A stretch of DNA of 64,000 nt, taken from Pseudomonas sp. MMS21 TM103. GTDB taxonomy: Bacteria > Pseudomonadota > Gammaproteobacteria > Pseudomonadales > Pseudomonadaceae. The number at the start of each line of letters is the position of its first letter. The first letter of the stretch is position 1. The notes beneath the pieces were generated by a model, which was not told the origin of the DNA, made no database searches, and saw only the letters and a list, made by a program, of their open reading frames with translations. The stretch covers positions 248,001 through 312,000 of the forward strand of contig NZ_JAJISP010000006.1 in the NCBI RefSeq assembly GCF_022132145.1, in the 5' to 3' direction. Position numbers and translations under genes: made by a program. Below, piece after piece: positions 54,659-63,164 of the stretch.

Positions 54659-54966
54659 CCGGGGCGATTCAATTGGGCGGTGAGCTTTATGATGCCCGCG
54701 TCCGACTGGCTGGCAACACTGCCTGAACCCAAAGGCCCAGCGGTGACGTTGCGCCAAGTGCCCGCTCGGCAGATTGCGGCGGTTCGCTACTCAGGGTTCT
54801 GGAGTGAGCAGGCCGACACAAGCAATAAGGCTGATTTGGACGCCTGGATTGAGATAACAGTCTCCGCGTTGTTGGCGAGCCAATCTGGGCCCGCTATGAC
54901 CCGCCCTTTATTCTCTGCAAAAAAGTGTTAGTGCCCATTGAGATGCCGTCGAACAACCAGAACTGA
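54659..54966 (+). pseudogene. Remnant of a SOUL-family heme-binding protein
   Basis: The frame from 54659 gives VSFMMPASDWLATLPEPKGP, then VTLRQVPARQIAAVRYSGFW, the C-terminal half of SOUL proteins. After LDAWI the sense shifts to another frame that reads VVGEPIWARYDPPFIL, then KKVLVPIE, the known SOUL end, with the stop at 54964-54966. The N-terminal half is absent (an in-frame TAA at 54656-54658 precedes it) and at least one frameshift is present, so it is a pseudogene. The remainder of 54500-54998 has no other gene. Confidence 0.75.
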
Positions 54967-54998
54967 AGGGCTGACACGCAAGGTGGCTCGAGTTGAGT

Positions 54999-56195
54999 TC
55001 AATCTTTCACACAGAGCTTACGAGCATTCAGCCCTGCGGCGACAAACAGAGCAGCCAGTGCGGCTAACATCGGCAACCAGCCGGTGTGTTCCCAGATATA
55101 CCCCGCGCCGTAGCCAATTACGCTGGAGCCCAGGTAATAGGCACACAGATACAGCGCCGAGGCCTGCGCCCTGGCGCCTTTGGCATGCTGACCGACCTGG
55201 CCGCTGGCCACCGCATGGGCGGCAAAGAAACCCAGGGTCAGCAGCGCCAGGCCCAGCACCACGGCGCTCAGCCAGGGCGTGGCACAGAGCGCGACGCCGA
55301 GCAGCATGATGCCGATACCGCCCTGCAGCACCTGACGCGCGCCGAAATGCGGCACCAGGCGCCCGGCCCAGCCGGCACTGAAGATCCCGACCAGATACAC
55401 CGTGAACAGTAGGCCGATCAGCGTCGACGACAAACCGAACGGCGGCGCCGCCAGACGGAAGCCTACATAGTTGAACAGCGCGACGAAGCCGCCCATCAAC
55501 AGAAACGCCAGCAGGAACAGCGCGCGCAGCTGCCGGTTGCCTAGGTGTTGAGCGAAATTGCCGAGCAACCCGCGCAGCGACAATGGCTGGGCGTGAAAAT
55601 GCCGCGACGGCGGCAACAGCCAGATGAACAGGGCCAGGGCCAGCAAGCCCATGCCGGCGATGCCGGCCAGCGCCAGCGGCCAGCCGCCGATATCGCTGAG
55701 CAGGCCTGCGAGCAAACGCCCAAGCAAGCCGCCCAAGGCCGTACCGCCGATATACAGGCCCATCGCCGCGGGCAGCGCCTCGGGGTCGAACTCCTCGCCG
55801 ACATAGGCCATCGCCAGCGCCGGCAAGCCGCTCAGCGCCAGACCGAGCAACGCCCGCAGCAGCAACAGATAGTCCCAGGTCTCAACCAGCGCACAGGCGA
55901 TGCCGAGTAGACAGGCCAGCCCCAAGGCCGCGACCATCACCGGCTTGCGCCCCCAGCTCTCGGCCAACGCCCCTGATACCAACAGGCACAGCGCCAGACT
56001 CAGGGTGGTCAGCGACAACGCCAGGCTGCTACCGGCCGCCGATACCGAGAAGTGCGCCGCCAACAGCGGCAATAACGGCTGCACGCAATAGAGCAAGGCG
56101 AAGGTGGCGAACCCGGCGCAGAACAGCGCCAAGGTGGCGCGCCGATAAGCGGGGGTGCCGCGCTTGAGGTGTGCACTGGCATCAGAGGAAGACAT
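54999..56195 (-). CDS. MFS transporter, drug/metabolite exporter type (YnfM-like)
   Basis: 398 residues from MSSSDASAHLKRGTPAYR (ATG 56195). Twelve membrane segments are predicted, with the family opening ATLALFCAGFATFALLYCVQPLLP, split over segment 1, the loop ALAESWGRKPVMVAAL and GEEFDPEALPAAMGLYIGG. This resembles YnfM/arabinose-exporter-like proteins. Substrate unknown. Confidence 0.88.
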   Translation of the reverse strand: MSSSDASAHLKRGTPAYRRATLALFCAGFATFALLYCVQPLLPLLAAHFSVSAAGSSLALSLTTLSLALCLLVSGALAESWGRKPVMVAALGLACLLGIACALVETWDYLLLLRALLGLALSGLPALAMAYVGEEFDPEALPAAMGLYIGGTALGGLLGRLLAGLLSDIGGWPLALAGIAGMGLLALALFIWLLPPSRHFHAQPLSLRGLLGNFAQHLGNRQLRALFLLAFLLMGGFVALFNYVGFRLAAPPFGLSSTLIGLLFTVYLVGIFSAGWAGRLVPHFGARQVLQGGIGIMLLGVALCATPWLSAVVLGLALLTLGFFAAHAVASGQVGQHAKGARAQASALYLCAYYLGSSVIGYGAGYIWEHTGWLPMLAALAALFVAAGLNARKLCVKD

Positions 56196-56403
56196 CGACG
56201 ACACTCGCAATAAGGCCCGAACAGACCGGCGCAAAGCCTAGCACGCGCTCTGGCCCGCTGGTTCCCCCCTCAGCGCACAAGTGTTGTGCGCCTGGCGAAC
56301 AGACCACCCCTCGCTTGGCGGGTCACAAGGTCCCGCAACCCACCACTTTCACCCTACTGGGAAAGCCGCACGGTCTTGAGTAACCACAGCAGCGCCCTAG
56401 GGT

Positions 56404-56910
56404 TCATGGCCGGCCGAGAAAATCCATCTTGCCGATATCCAGGCCGTTGTGGCGCAGGATCGCGTAGGCAGTGGTCAGGTGAAAATAGAAGTTCGGCAGG
56501 ACGAAATGCAGCAAGTACTCCTGCCCCGTGAACTGCAACGCCATACCCGGGAAATTCAGGCTGATCGACTTGCCTTCGCTGCCATCTAGCTGCTCTGCCG
56601 TGACACTGCCAAGAAATGCCTGGGTCTTGGCAATACGCACCTGCAATTCGGCAAAGCTGTTTTCGGTGTCGGCATAACTAGGAATATCAATGCCGGCCAG
56701 GCGTGCGGCGCAGCCTTTGACGCTGTCGCTGGCGATCTGCACCTGGCTTATCAAGGGCAGCATATCCGGCGCCAGGCGCGCATTGAGCAGCACGCTAGGT
56801 TCGATCTTGCGCTCAGCGGCGTAAGCCTCGGCTTTATGCAGGATGGCCGACAGGTTGCCAAGCATGCGCATGAACTGCGGAAGCGAGGCGTCATACATGG
56901 ACAGTGACAT
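56404..56910 (-). CDS. DUF1993 family protein
   Basis: 168 residues from MSLSMYDASLPQFMRML (ATG 56910). The family pattern includes LNARLAPDMLPLISQVQIA, the middle C-A-A-R-L-A-G, and the end FVLPNFYFHLTTAYAILRH. It belongs to the DinB-like four-helix bundle proteins without known function. Divergent from the YjbR-like gene at 56986. Confidence 0.85.
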   Translation of the reverse strand: MSLSMYDASLPQFMRMLGNLSAILHKAEAYAAERKIEPSVLLNARLAPDMLPLISQVQIASDSVKGCAARLAGIDIPSYADTENSFAELQVRIAKTQAFLGSVTAEQLDGSEGKSISLNFPGMALQFTGQEYLLHFVLPNFYFHLTTAYAILRHNGLDIGKMDFLGRP

Positions 56911-56985
56911 AAGGAAATCTCCATCGGAGCTGAGGGTTGGTCCCACACTCTGCTAGCTTAGCTAGAGAACCCGCGTTAAGGCTCG

Positions 56986-57345
56986 ATGCGCATGAAACAA
57001 CAGGAAATTGCCGCTTTTTGTCTGCAACTGCCCGGTGCCCGTGAAGATTTCAAGTGGGGCAACAACCAGGTGTTTTCCGTGGCGGGCAACAAGATGTTCG
57101 CCATCCTCAATTTTCTCGGCCATGAATTGGCGTTCAAGGTCGACAGCGATCTGTTCCTCGGTTACGTCGACCGCCCCGGCATCCGCCCGGCGCCCTATCT
57201 GGCGCGGGCGCACTGGATCAGCATGAGCTGCGCACACCCGCCGCTTGGCGACGACGAACTGTGGCAACTGCTGACCCGCTCGCACCAACTGGTGGTACGC
57301 AAGCTGCCCAAACGCCTGCAGGTGGGCCTGCTCCTCGACCCGTGA
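56986..57345 (+). CDS. MmcQ/YjbR family protein
   Basis: A 119-residue protein: CLQLPGAREDFKWGNNQVFS, then KMFAILNFLG, and ending with the LLTRSHQLVVRKLPKR helix. It has the CyaY-like double-wing fold of MmcQ/YjbR, proteins proposed to bind DNA but without proven role. The start may be MKQQE at 56992. Overlapping antisense frames were not accepted. Confidence 0.85.
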   Translation: MRMKQQEIAAFCLQLPGAREDFKWGNNQVFSVAGNKMFAILNFLGHELAFKVDSDLFLGYVDRPGIRPAPYLARAHWISMSCAHPPLGDDELWQLLTRSHQLVVRKLPKRLQVGLLLDP

Positions 57346-57402
57346 TCGATCTAGCGCGGCACTGCACCCGACATAGGCTCCGTCCAGCACCCGCCAGTCG
57401 AA

Positions 57403-57726
57403 TCAGAACGCCTGGTGTGCCGCGACAATCGTCCAGATCAGCAACTGATCAGACGCCTTGCGGGTTTTATGACGGAATATCTTCTGTGCCAGCAAAGCAC
57501 CGGGCCAGCCACCCAGCAACTCGACCAGGTGCAAGCTGTTCTCCGGGATGCGGCCGCCGTTCAGCGCCCGGGTTTTTTCATGCCAGTATTGCTCGAAGCT
57601 GATCAGGCTGGCGGCGGCGGCGGGATAAAGCCAAAGCTCTTGTCGTCGTCGCAATTGAGCAACAGCGCGCGCTTCCATAGCCAGACCGAACTGAACAGGA
57701 CCTATTCCAGAGGGCTCACGCGGCAT
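57403..57726 (-). CDS. DUF1294 family small membrane protein (start uncertain)
   Basis: Up to 107 residues. The conserved DUF1294 block is seen: RIPENSLHLVELLGGWPGAL, then LAQKIFRHKTRKASDQ, with a hydrophobic end LLIWTIVAAH. The start at 57726 lies inside the end of the upstream hydrolase gene, and the first ~45 residues do not look like the usual first membrane helix, so the true start may be internal (e.g. 57678) or the N-terminus may be damaged. No function is known. Confidence 0.6.
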   Translation of the reverse strand: MPREPSGIGPVQFGLAMEARAVAQLRRRQELWLYPAAAASLISFEQYWHEKTRALNGGRIPENSLHLVELLGGWPGALLAQKIFRHKTRKASDQLLIWTIVAAHQAF

Positions 57727-58684
57727 AGTGACGCGTGAGAAACGCCAGCAATAGCCGATTGACCTGGGCAGCCTGCTCGTTCTGGATCCAGTGACCGCAA
57801 TCGCTCAGCAGATGCTGTTCCAGGTTGGCAATGCGCTTGGGCATCTGCTGGAGGGTGTAGGCTTCCAGGGTGCCGACCGGATCCTTGTCGCCGAGCAGGA
57901 ATAACGCCGGTTGTTCGATGTGCCTGTTGGCCAGCGCCTCGGTACGCTGCCAGTTGCGTTCGAAGTTGCGGTACCAGTTGAGTGCGCCATGGAAACCGCG
58001 TCCAGTGAAGGTCTCCAGGTAGTGATTGAACGCCTCGGCATCGCACCAAGGCGGCAATATGCCGGGATCCTGCATGCCGTCGAACAACCCGGCACCCGCA
58101 GGCTTTTCCTGTAGGAAAAAATCCTTGGGTACGGCGGCAGAGGTGTTGTGCATCATCATGCGCAGGGTGCGCGGGATATCGGCGTCCATTTCCTGCTCGG
58201 CAACACCCGGCTGCTGGAAGTGCAGGATGTAATGGAAGCGCCCGGTATAGTGCTGGCGCATCATCTCGATCGCGGGCTGCCGGGGCCGCCCGCCGAATGG
58301 CACGGCCATGCCAGCCACTGCTTTTACCCGCTGCGGCTCCAATAACGCCAGGTGCCAGGCAATCGGCGCGCCCCAATCGTGACCGACCATGCATGCCTCG
58401 CTGTGCCCGAGCAGATCCATGGCTGCCTGGATATCGCCACACACGGTAATCAGGTCATAAGCCGCTGGATCACGCGGCGCGCTGCTTTTTCCATAGCCAC
58501 GCATTTCCGGGATCAACACTCGATAACCGGCAGCCGCCAATGGACCGATCTGCTGACGCCAAGAGTGCCAGCATTCGGGAAAACCATGCAGCAACCACAG
58601 CGGACGGCCAGCGGGCGGACCTGCAGTGTAGAGGCTAAGCGTGATGCCGTTGACGTCGAGCAGTAGGTGTTCCAGGGAATTCAT
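57716..58684 (-). CDS. Alpha/beta hydrolase, soluble epoxide hydrolase-like
   Basis: 322 residues from MNSLEHLLLDVNGITLSL (ATG 58684). The oxyanion motif is LLHGFPECWHSW, the nucleophile elbow GHDWGAPIAWH with Asp as in epoxide hydrolases and haloalkane dehalogenases, the acid in LLGDKDPVGT and the catalytic His in DCGHWIQNEQ. The cap contains tyrosines suitable for epoxide activation (HYTGRFHY, NWYRNFERNW). It probably opens epoxides with water; the physiological substrate is unknown. Confidence 0.88.
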   Translation of the reverse strand: MNSLEHLLLDVNGITLSLYTAGPPAGRPLWLLHGFPECWHSWRQQIGPLAAAGYRVLIPEMRGYGKSSAPRDPAAYDLITVCGDIQAAMDLLGHSEACMVGHDWGAPIAWHLALLEPQRVKAVAGMAVPFGGRPRQPAIEMMRQHYTGRFHYILHFQQPGVAEQEMDADIPRTLRMMMHNTSAAVPKDFFLQEKPAGAGLFDGMQDPGILPPWCDAEAFNHYLETFTGRGFHGALNWYRNFERNWQRTEALANRHIEQPALFLLGDKDPVGTLEAYTLQQMPKRIANLEQHLLSDCGHWIQNEQAAQVNRLLLAFLTRHYAA

Positions 58685-58714
58685 AAGGCCTCCATGAGCT
58701 GGCATCACTATGAC

Positions 58715-58741
58715 AAAGGCGCGCCAAGCAGCGCGCCTTTT
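58715..58741 (-). terminator. Hairpin terminator after uppP
   Basis: Perfect 10-base arms AAAGGCGCGC and GCGCGCCTTT with loop CAAGCA. It lies 29 bases beyond the uppP stop and before the hydrolase gene on the same strand, so it ends the uppP transcript and separates the two genes. The T run is short. Confidence 0.75.
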
Positions 58742-58769
58742 ATCAATTCGCCGAATACAACCTCCACGC

Positions 58770-59600
58770 TCAACCCTGGGCGGTACTCCAGTCGATCAGA
58801 TGCAGCTGCCAGGTCGCCAGAATCAGTAGCCCGAAACCTATTCGATACCAAGCGAATACCGCATAACTATGGCTACCGATGAACTTGAGCAGTGCGCGCA
58901 CGGTGATCATGGCAAAGATGAACGAAGTCACGAAGCCGATGGCGAATACCGGCAGATCTGCCGGCAGGAAGAGATCGCGGTACTTGTAGCCGGAATACAC
59001 AGCAGCGCCGACCATGGTTGGCATCGCCAGAAAGAAGGAGAACTCGGTAGCCGCCTTGCGTGACATGCCAAACAACAGGCCGCCAATAATCGTCGCGCCC
59101 GAGCGCGAGGTGCCCGGAATCATCGCCAGACACTGGGCAAAACCGACTTTCAGCGCATCCTTCCAGGTCATATCGTCGACGCTTTCAGCGTGGATAACAT
59201 GCTCACGCCGCTCGGCCCAAAGCATGATCACGCCCCCGACTATCAGCGCTGCAGCGACAGTAATCGGATTGAACAAGTATTGATGAATCAGATCGGCAAA
59301 GCTCACGCCGAGAATCACCGCAGGCAGGAAAGCAACTAGCAAATTGGCGGTGAAGCGTTGCGCCGCTGCCTCCCGCGGCAACCCGACCACCACCTCGATG
59401 ATCTTGCGCCTGAACTCCCACACCACCGCCAGGATCGCGCCCAACTGGATAATGATATTGAAAGCCATGGCCCGCTCACCGGAAAACTCGATGAGATCGG
59501 CGACTATGATTTGATGACCCGTACTGGAAATCGGCAAGAACTCGGTAATACCCTCGACAACACCCAAAATAAACGACTGCATGGCGGTCCAAAGATCCAT
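58770..59600 (-). CDS. uppP: Undecaprenyl-diphosphate phosphatase (UppP/BacA)
   Basis: 276 residues from MDLWTAMQSFILGVVEG (ATG 59600). Both UppP motifs are intact: VVEGITEFLPISSTGHQ and IPGTSRSGATI. About eight membrane segments are predicted. It dephosphorylates undecaprenyl pyrophosphate at the outer face of the inner membrane to recycle the carrier for peptidoglycan and other envelope polymers. Confidence 0.97.
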   Translation of the reverse strand: MDLWTAMQSFILGVVEGITEFLPISSTGHQIIVADLIEFSGERAMAFNIIIQLGAILAVVWEFRRKIIEVVVGLPREAAAQRFTANLLVAFLPAVILGVSFADLIHQYLFNPITVAAALIVGGVIMLWAERREHVIHAESVDDMTWKDALKVGFAQCLAMIPGTSRSGATIIGGLLFGMSRKAATEFSFFLAMPTMVGAAVYSGYKYRDLFLPADLPVFAIGFVTSFIFAMITVRALLKFIGSHSYAVFAWYRIGFGLLILATWQLHLIDWSTAQG

Positions 59601-59938
59601 CAACGCTCCTAAAGCGCGCGGTATGTACCGCACGAACTACCTAGATTAGTGAATAACCGACAATACTTGCGCAGCTATCGGGCTCACGCCCTGTGCCAAG
59701 AGTCCAATAACGCAGAAAACGCCGGGGAAAACCTCAGGTTTTCACCGCGCCGGCCGAAATGCTACCAGAGACCCGGGCTGTGTTGCTGTATTAGAGCCAA
59801 CTGATGCGCATCCGGGCGAGTCTCGACATTGCCCAACGCCTCAAGACCATTGCCGCATGGTCAAGAACATCAAGTGGTGCATTCCGTATATAAGGGACGC
59901 CCCCTGCCTCCTAGAACAAGAACCGAGAGAGCCTTTCT
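59601..59938. other. Divergent intergenic region between uppP and the chemoreceptor
   Basis: 338 bases without a gene. It should carry both promoters. A short palindrome (AAAACCT/AGGTTTT) near 59730-59745 is noted. I looked for a flagellar-type (FliA) promoter for the chemoreceptor and found none with the right spacing. Confidence 0.4.
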
Positions 59939-61573
59939 ATGAACAGCCTACGCAGCCTGCCCATCAGCCGTCGCTTGTGGCTTATTCTTGTTGTCGCCAT
60001 CGCCATGCTGCTGATCCTCGGCGCGTTGATGCTGAAACAGACTCATCATGACCTGTATGCCGCCAAAGAGGAGAAGACCCAGCATCTGGTTCAGAGCGCA
60101 GCAGGCATTCTCGCCCATTACCACGGCCTCGAGACAGCCACGACCCTCAGCCGTGAGGAGGCGCAGAAGCAGGCCATGGAGGTGATCCGTGGCCTGCGCT
60201 ATGACGGCCAGGAGTATTTCTGGATCAATGACCAGACGCCAACCATGATCATGCATCCAACCAATCCCAAACTCGAAGGACAGAATCTTGCCGCCGTCAA
60301 AGATCAGGACGGCAAGGAACTGTTCAATGAAATGGTGCAGGTCAGCAAAACCAAGGGCGCCGGCCTGGTGCATTATCGCTGGCCCAAGCCGGGCTCCAGC
60401 GACCCGGTAGCCAAGCTTTCCTACATCAGCCTGTTTCAGCCCTGGGGTTGGATCATCGGTTCCGGCGTGTACGTCGATGACCTGCAGGCAGAATTCCAGG
60501 CACAAGCCTTGCGTGCACTCGCTATCGGCATCGCAATCACCCTACTGATGACTCTACTGGTGACCCTGATCTCGCGCAGTATTGCTCGCCCCCTGCAGGA
60601 GGCGGTCGACGCCATGGCCAATATCGCCAGCGGTGAAGGCGATCTTACTCACTCCATGGATACTCACGGCAATGACGAATTGACTGCCCTGGCCAAGCAC
60701 TTCAATGCCTTTACCGAAAAGTTGCGCCACGTGATCCGCCAGTCGCTCGACTCTGCCGGTGCACTTGATCAAGCCGCACGCTCGCTCGGTGGAATTGCCC
60801 GTGAGGCCCAGCAGCACGGTCAGCAGCAATCCCAGCAGATGGAACTCGTGGCTACCGCGATCAACCAGGTAACCTATGGTGTACAAGACGTGGCGAAGAA
60901 TGCCGAACATGCGTCGAGCGAAGTACATGCCGCCGAAGCCCAGGCGACCCAAGGCCAACAGAACATCGATGCCAGTTTGCGCCAGGTCAGCCAACTGTCC
61001 GGCACTATCGATCAGGCGGTAGAGGTTATTCAAAAGCTGGCGCAAGAAAGCACGCAGATAGGCAGCGTTTTGGAAGTGATCCGCTCGATTGCCGAACAGA
61101 CCAACCTACTCGCCCTCAATGCTGCGATCGAAGCCGCCCGCGCTGGCGAGCAAGGTCGCGGATTTGCCGTAGTCGCCGATGAAGTGCGCTTGCTGGCTCA
61201 ACGCACCCAGCAATCTACCGCTGAAATTCAGGGTATGATCGAGCGCTTGCAAGGTAACTCCGAAGCCGCGGTGAAAGTCATCAATGAAAGCAGCCGCGCG
61301 TCACAACTGACGGTCGAGCAAGCCAGCCTGGCCGGTGAAAGTCTGGAGCTAATAGCCCAATCGCTGCGCAACCTCACAGGTTTGAACGCCTCGATTGCCA
61401 GTGCCACACTACAACAGTCGCAGGTGGTTGAAGATATCAACCAGAATGTCACCCAGGCAGCCGGTTTAGCGCACAGCAACGCCCTGGCAGCTGAACAATC
61501 CAGCGAGTCCAGCCAGCGCCTGGGCCAACTGGCCGAGCAGCTCAATCAATTACTGGGCCAGTTTCGCGTATGA
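59939..61573 (+). CDS. Methyl-accepting chemotaxis protein with single Cache (sCache_2) sensor
   Basis: A 544-residue receptor. TM1 (LWLILVVAIAMLLILGALML) is followed by a periplasmic sCache_2 domain at about 35-185 (YDGQEYFWINDQTPTMIMHP and GWIIGSGVYVDDL are the family blocks), TM2, a HAMP domain (RPLQEAVDAMANIASGEGDL), and a signalling domain with the conserved hairpin EQTNLLALNAAIEAARAGEQ followed by GRGFAVVADEVR. Ligands in this sensor class are often short-chain organic acids. GAGAGAGCC precedes the ATG. No C-terminal CheR-binding pentapeptide is seen. Confidence 0.94.
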   Translation: MNSLRSLPISRRLWLILVVAIAMLLILGALMLKQTHHDLYAAKEEKTQHLVQSAAGILAHYHGLETATTLSREEAQKQAMEVIRGLRYDGQEYFWINDQTPTMIMHPTNPKLEGQNLAAVKDQDGKELFNEMVQVSKTKGAGLVHYRWPKPGSSDPVAKLSYISLFQPWGWIIGSGVYVDDLQAEFQAQALRALAIGIAITLLMTLLVTLISRSIARPLQEAVDAMANIASGEGDLTHSMDTHGNDELTALAKHFNAFTEKLRHVIRQSLDSAGALDQAARSLGGIAREAQQHGQQQSQQMELVATAINQVTYGVQDVAKNAEHASSEVHAAEAQATQGQQNIDASLRQVSQLSGTIDQAVEVIQKLAQESTQIGSVLEVIRSIAEQTNLLALNAAIEAARAGEQGRGFAVVADEVRLLAQRTQQSTAEIQGMIERLQGNSEAAVKVINESSRASQLTVEQASLAGESLELIAQSLRNLTGLNASIASATLQQSQVVEDINQNVTQAAGLAHSNALAAEQSSESSQRLGQLAEQLNQLLGQFRV

Positions 61574-61580
61574 GGAATGA

Positions 61581-62195
61581 ATGAGCGACATGGAACATCA
61601 GGAAGTCGACCTCGACCGATCACAGAATCAGGATTTGATCTGGGATCTGGACTCTATGGCCCGTCGCGAGCTGGCTGAGCGCTTCATCAAGCTGTTTGAA
61701 AACCGCTTGTGCGTCTATTCAGAATCCGTGCGCCAGCTCTACACCAATTACAACCTGCACTTCCCTCACGACCAGGGACGCAAAATGGTGGTACTGCCCA
61801 ACCCCTATGCGTTCCATGACACCCTGCACGGCATAGAAGCACACGCAGTACGAAAAACCGGCCTCTGCGTATTGCCGGGCGTGGTCTTGGGGAAACCGGG
61901 CCTGCTGTTAACCACACAGATAAAAGACGGTGGGCCCGCACCGAAAACCATGCCGTTCAAACGGGCACTGGCACAGATCATCAGCAACCAGAAGAAAGCC
62001 GGTGACGTCTTTCTGCCAGTCATGATGAAGGGCGATTTACGCGAATTCGATCAGCAGATGCCGTATATCCACCTGCACCGTTTGCAAGTAACCCGCCTCA
62101 GCCGGCTTTCCTCGTTCGAGCGCGATGATATTCAGCAGACCATCACCCGCAAACTGCTGATGCTCTATCGCCAGGCGGACAGCCTGGCGTGTTAG
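61581..62195 (+). CDS. Conserved-looking protein of unknown function, downstream of the chemoreceptor
   Basis: A 204-residue soluble protein whose ATG lies 7 bases after the receptor stop (GAGGAATGA spacing), so the two are co-transcribed. It has a basic/aromatic middle (ESVRQLYTNYNLHFPHDQGR), a glycine/proline-rich segment (GVVLGKPGLLLTTQIKDGG) and a C-terminal basic helix (DDIQQTITRKLLMLYRQADS). No signal peptide or membrane helix. I do not recognise the family; a PilZ-like or other regulatory fold is conceivable but not supported by motif. Confidence 0.75.
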   Translation: MSDMEHQEVDLDRSQNQDLIWDLDSMARRELAERFIKLFENRLCVYSESVRQLYTNYNLHFPHDQGRKMVVLPNPYAFHDTLHGIEAHAVRKTGLCVLPGVVLGKPGLLLTTQIKDGGPAPKTMPFKRALAQIISNQKKAGDVFLPVMMKGDLREFDQQMPYIHLHRLQVTRLSRLSSFERDDIQQTITRKLLMLYRQADSLAC

Positions 62196-62373
62196 CGTCA
62201 AGTCCGCTCTCGCAGCAGTAAATGTCGGCTTATCCAGGCACAAGCACTGGTTGACCTTAACTGACGGCCCAGTGCCTCAGGCTTGGATCAGCCTGGATAA
62301 CGCGTTCAGGGTATTACCTACGCTGTGTGCCACTGCTCTAGTCGCGTGGTCATGCATCAGCGTCGGACTGAAC

Positions 62374-62841
62374 TCATGCGACCAGCACACTAGCCCAGGC
62401 CAATAACAAGCTGAGTGAGACAACCACGGTTAGCGGCATACGCAGGCTCGAATACCAACGTGGTGCCAACCCTAACTTGACCGCATGCACATCTGCAAAA
62501 TGGAGGCCTACATACGCGACCAAAAGTGTCGGCAGGGCCAACCCCATAGGCATCCCTGCAGAAATAGCCAACCAGCCGAGTAATGGCGGAATCACCGACA
62601 GGCCTAACTGGATCTGCGCTTGTTCATCGCTCTCCTCGGCCCGCATCGCCAGCCCCCAATGGATCGCCCCCATAAAAGCCAGGATCAAGGCTGCAAAATC
62701 CAGTAACGCCTCTAGCACGAAGGGACGCCAACCCAGTGGAATCACCCAGATTCCCAGCGCTCCACTGACAAAGGGTAGCAACCCGGCATAGCCGAGCAGA
62801 ATTGCCAACCGCGGCGGCTTTTCGGCCTCAAAGGGGTGCAT
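62374..62841 (-). CDS. DUF3429 family membrane protein
   Basis: 155 residues with five hydrophobic segments (LAILLGYAGLLPFVSGAL, ALLDFAALILAFMGAIHWGL, and so on). The G-A-I-H-W-G motif and PPLLGWLA are typical of DUF3429. Inner-membrane protein of unknown role. Confidence 0.82.
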   Translation of the reverse strand: MHPFEAEKPPRLAILLGYAGLLPFVSGALGIWVIPLGWRPFVLEALLDFAALILAFMGAIHWGLAMRAEESDEQAQIQLGLSVIPPLLGWLAISAGMPMGLALPTLLVAYVGLHFADVHAVKLGLAPRWYSSLRMPLTVVVSLSLLLAWASVLVA

Positions 62842-63164
62842 TGCCTACTCCTGATTTTCAGTTTAATGCCATGACAGCCTGCAACTTCTCCACCTGTTTA
62901 GCAAAGCCCATATATTAGCAGTGGAACAGCTTTGGCTTTCCAGCGATATATATCGACGAACGAAACAGGCTTTTAGGCTATTTATATTCAGTCCGCAATC
63001 TCCAGATCGCAAACGGATAAATTAATAGAGAAGCATGCTCGACAGCGGCCCCCGGTGTCAGGCTAGTTGTCGCCTCAGCTGAGAAAATAAGTGAAGGCAG
63101 CTTGCCAGCAGCCAATCAGCTTGGCATAAAGTCAGAACATGAGAATGTAACAAGGAAGTGTGTA
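62842..63164. other. Intergenic region before the cytochrome gene
   Basis: 323 bases of relatively AT-rich sequence with no supported gene. It contains the divergent promoters of the DUF3429 gene and the cytochrome gene. CAAGGAAG at about 63151-63158 is the ribosome-binding site of the latter. Confidence 0.4.
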
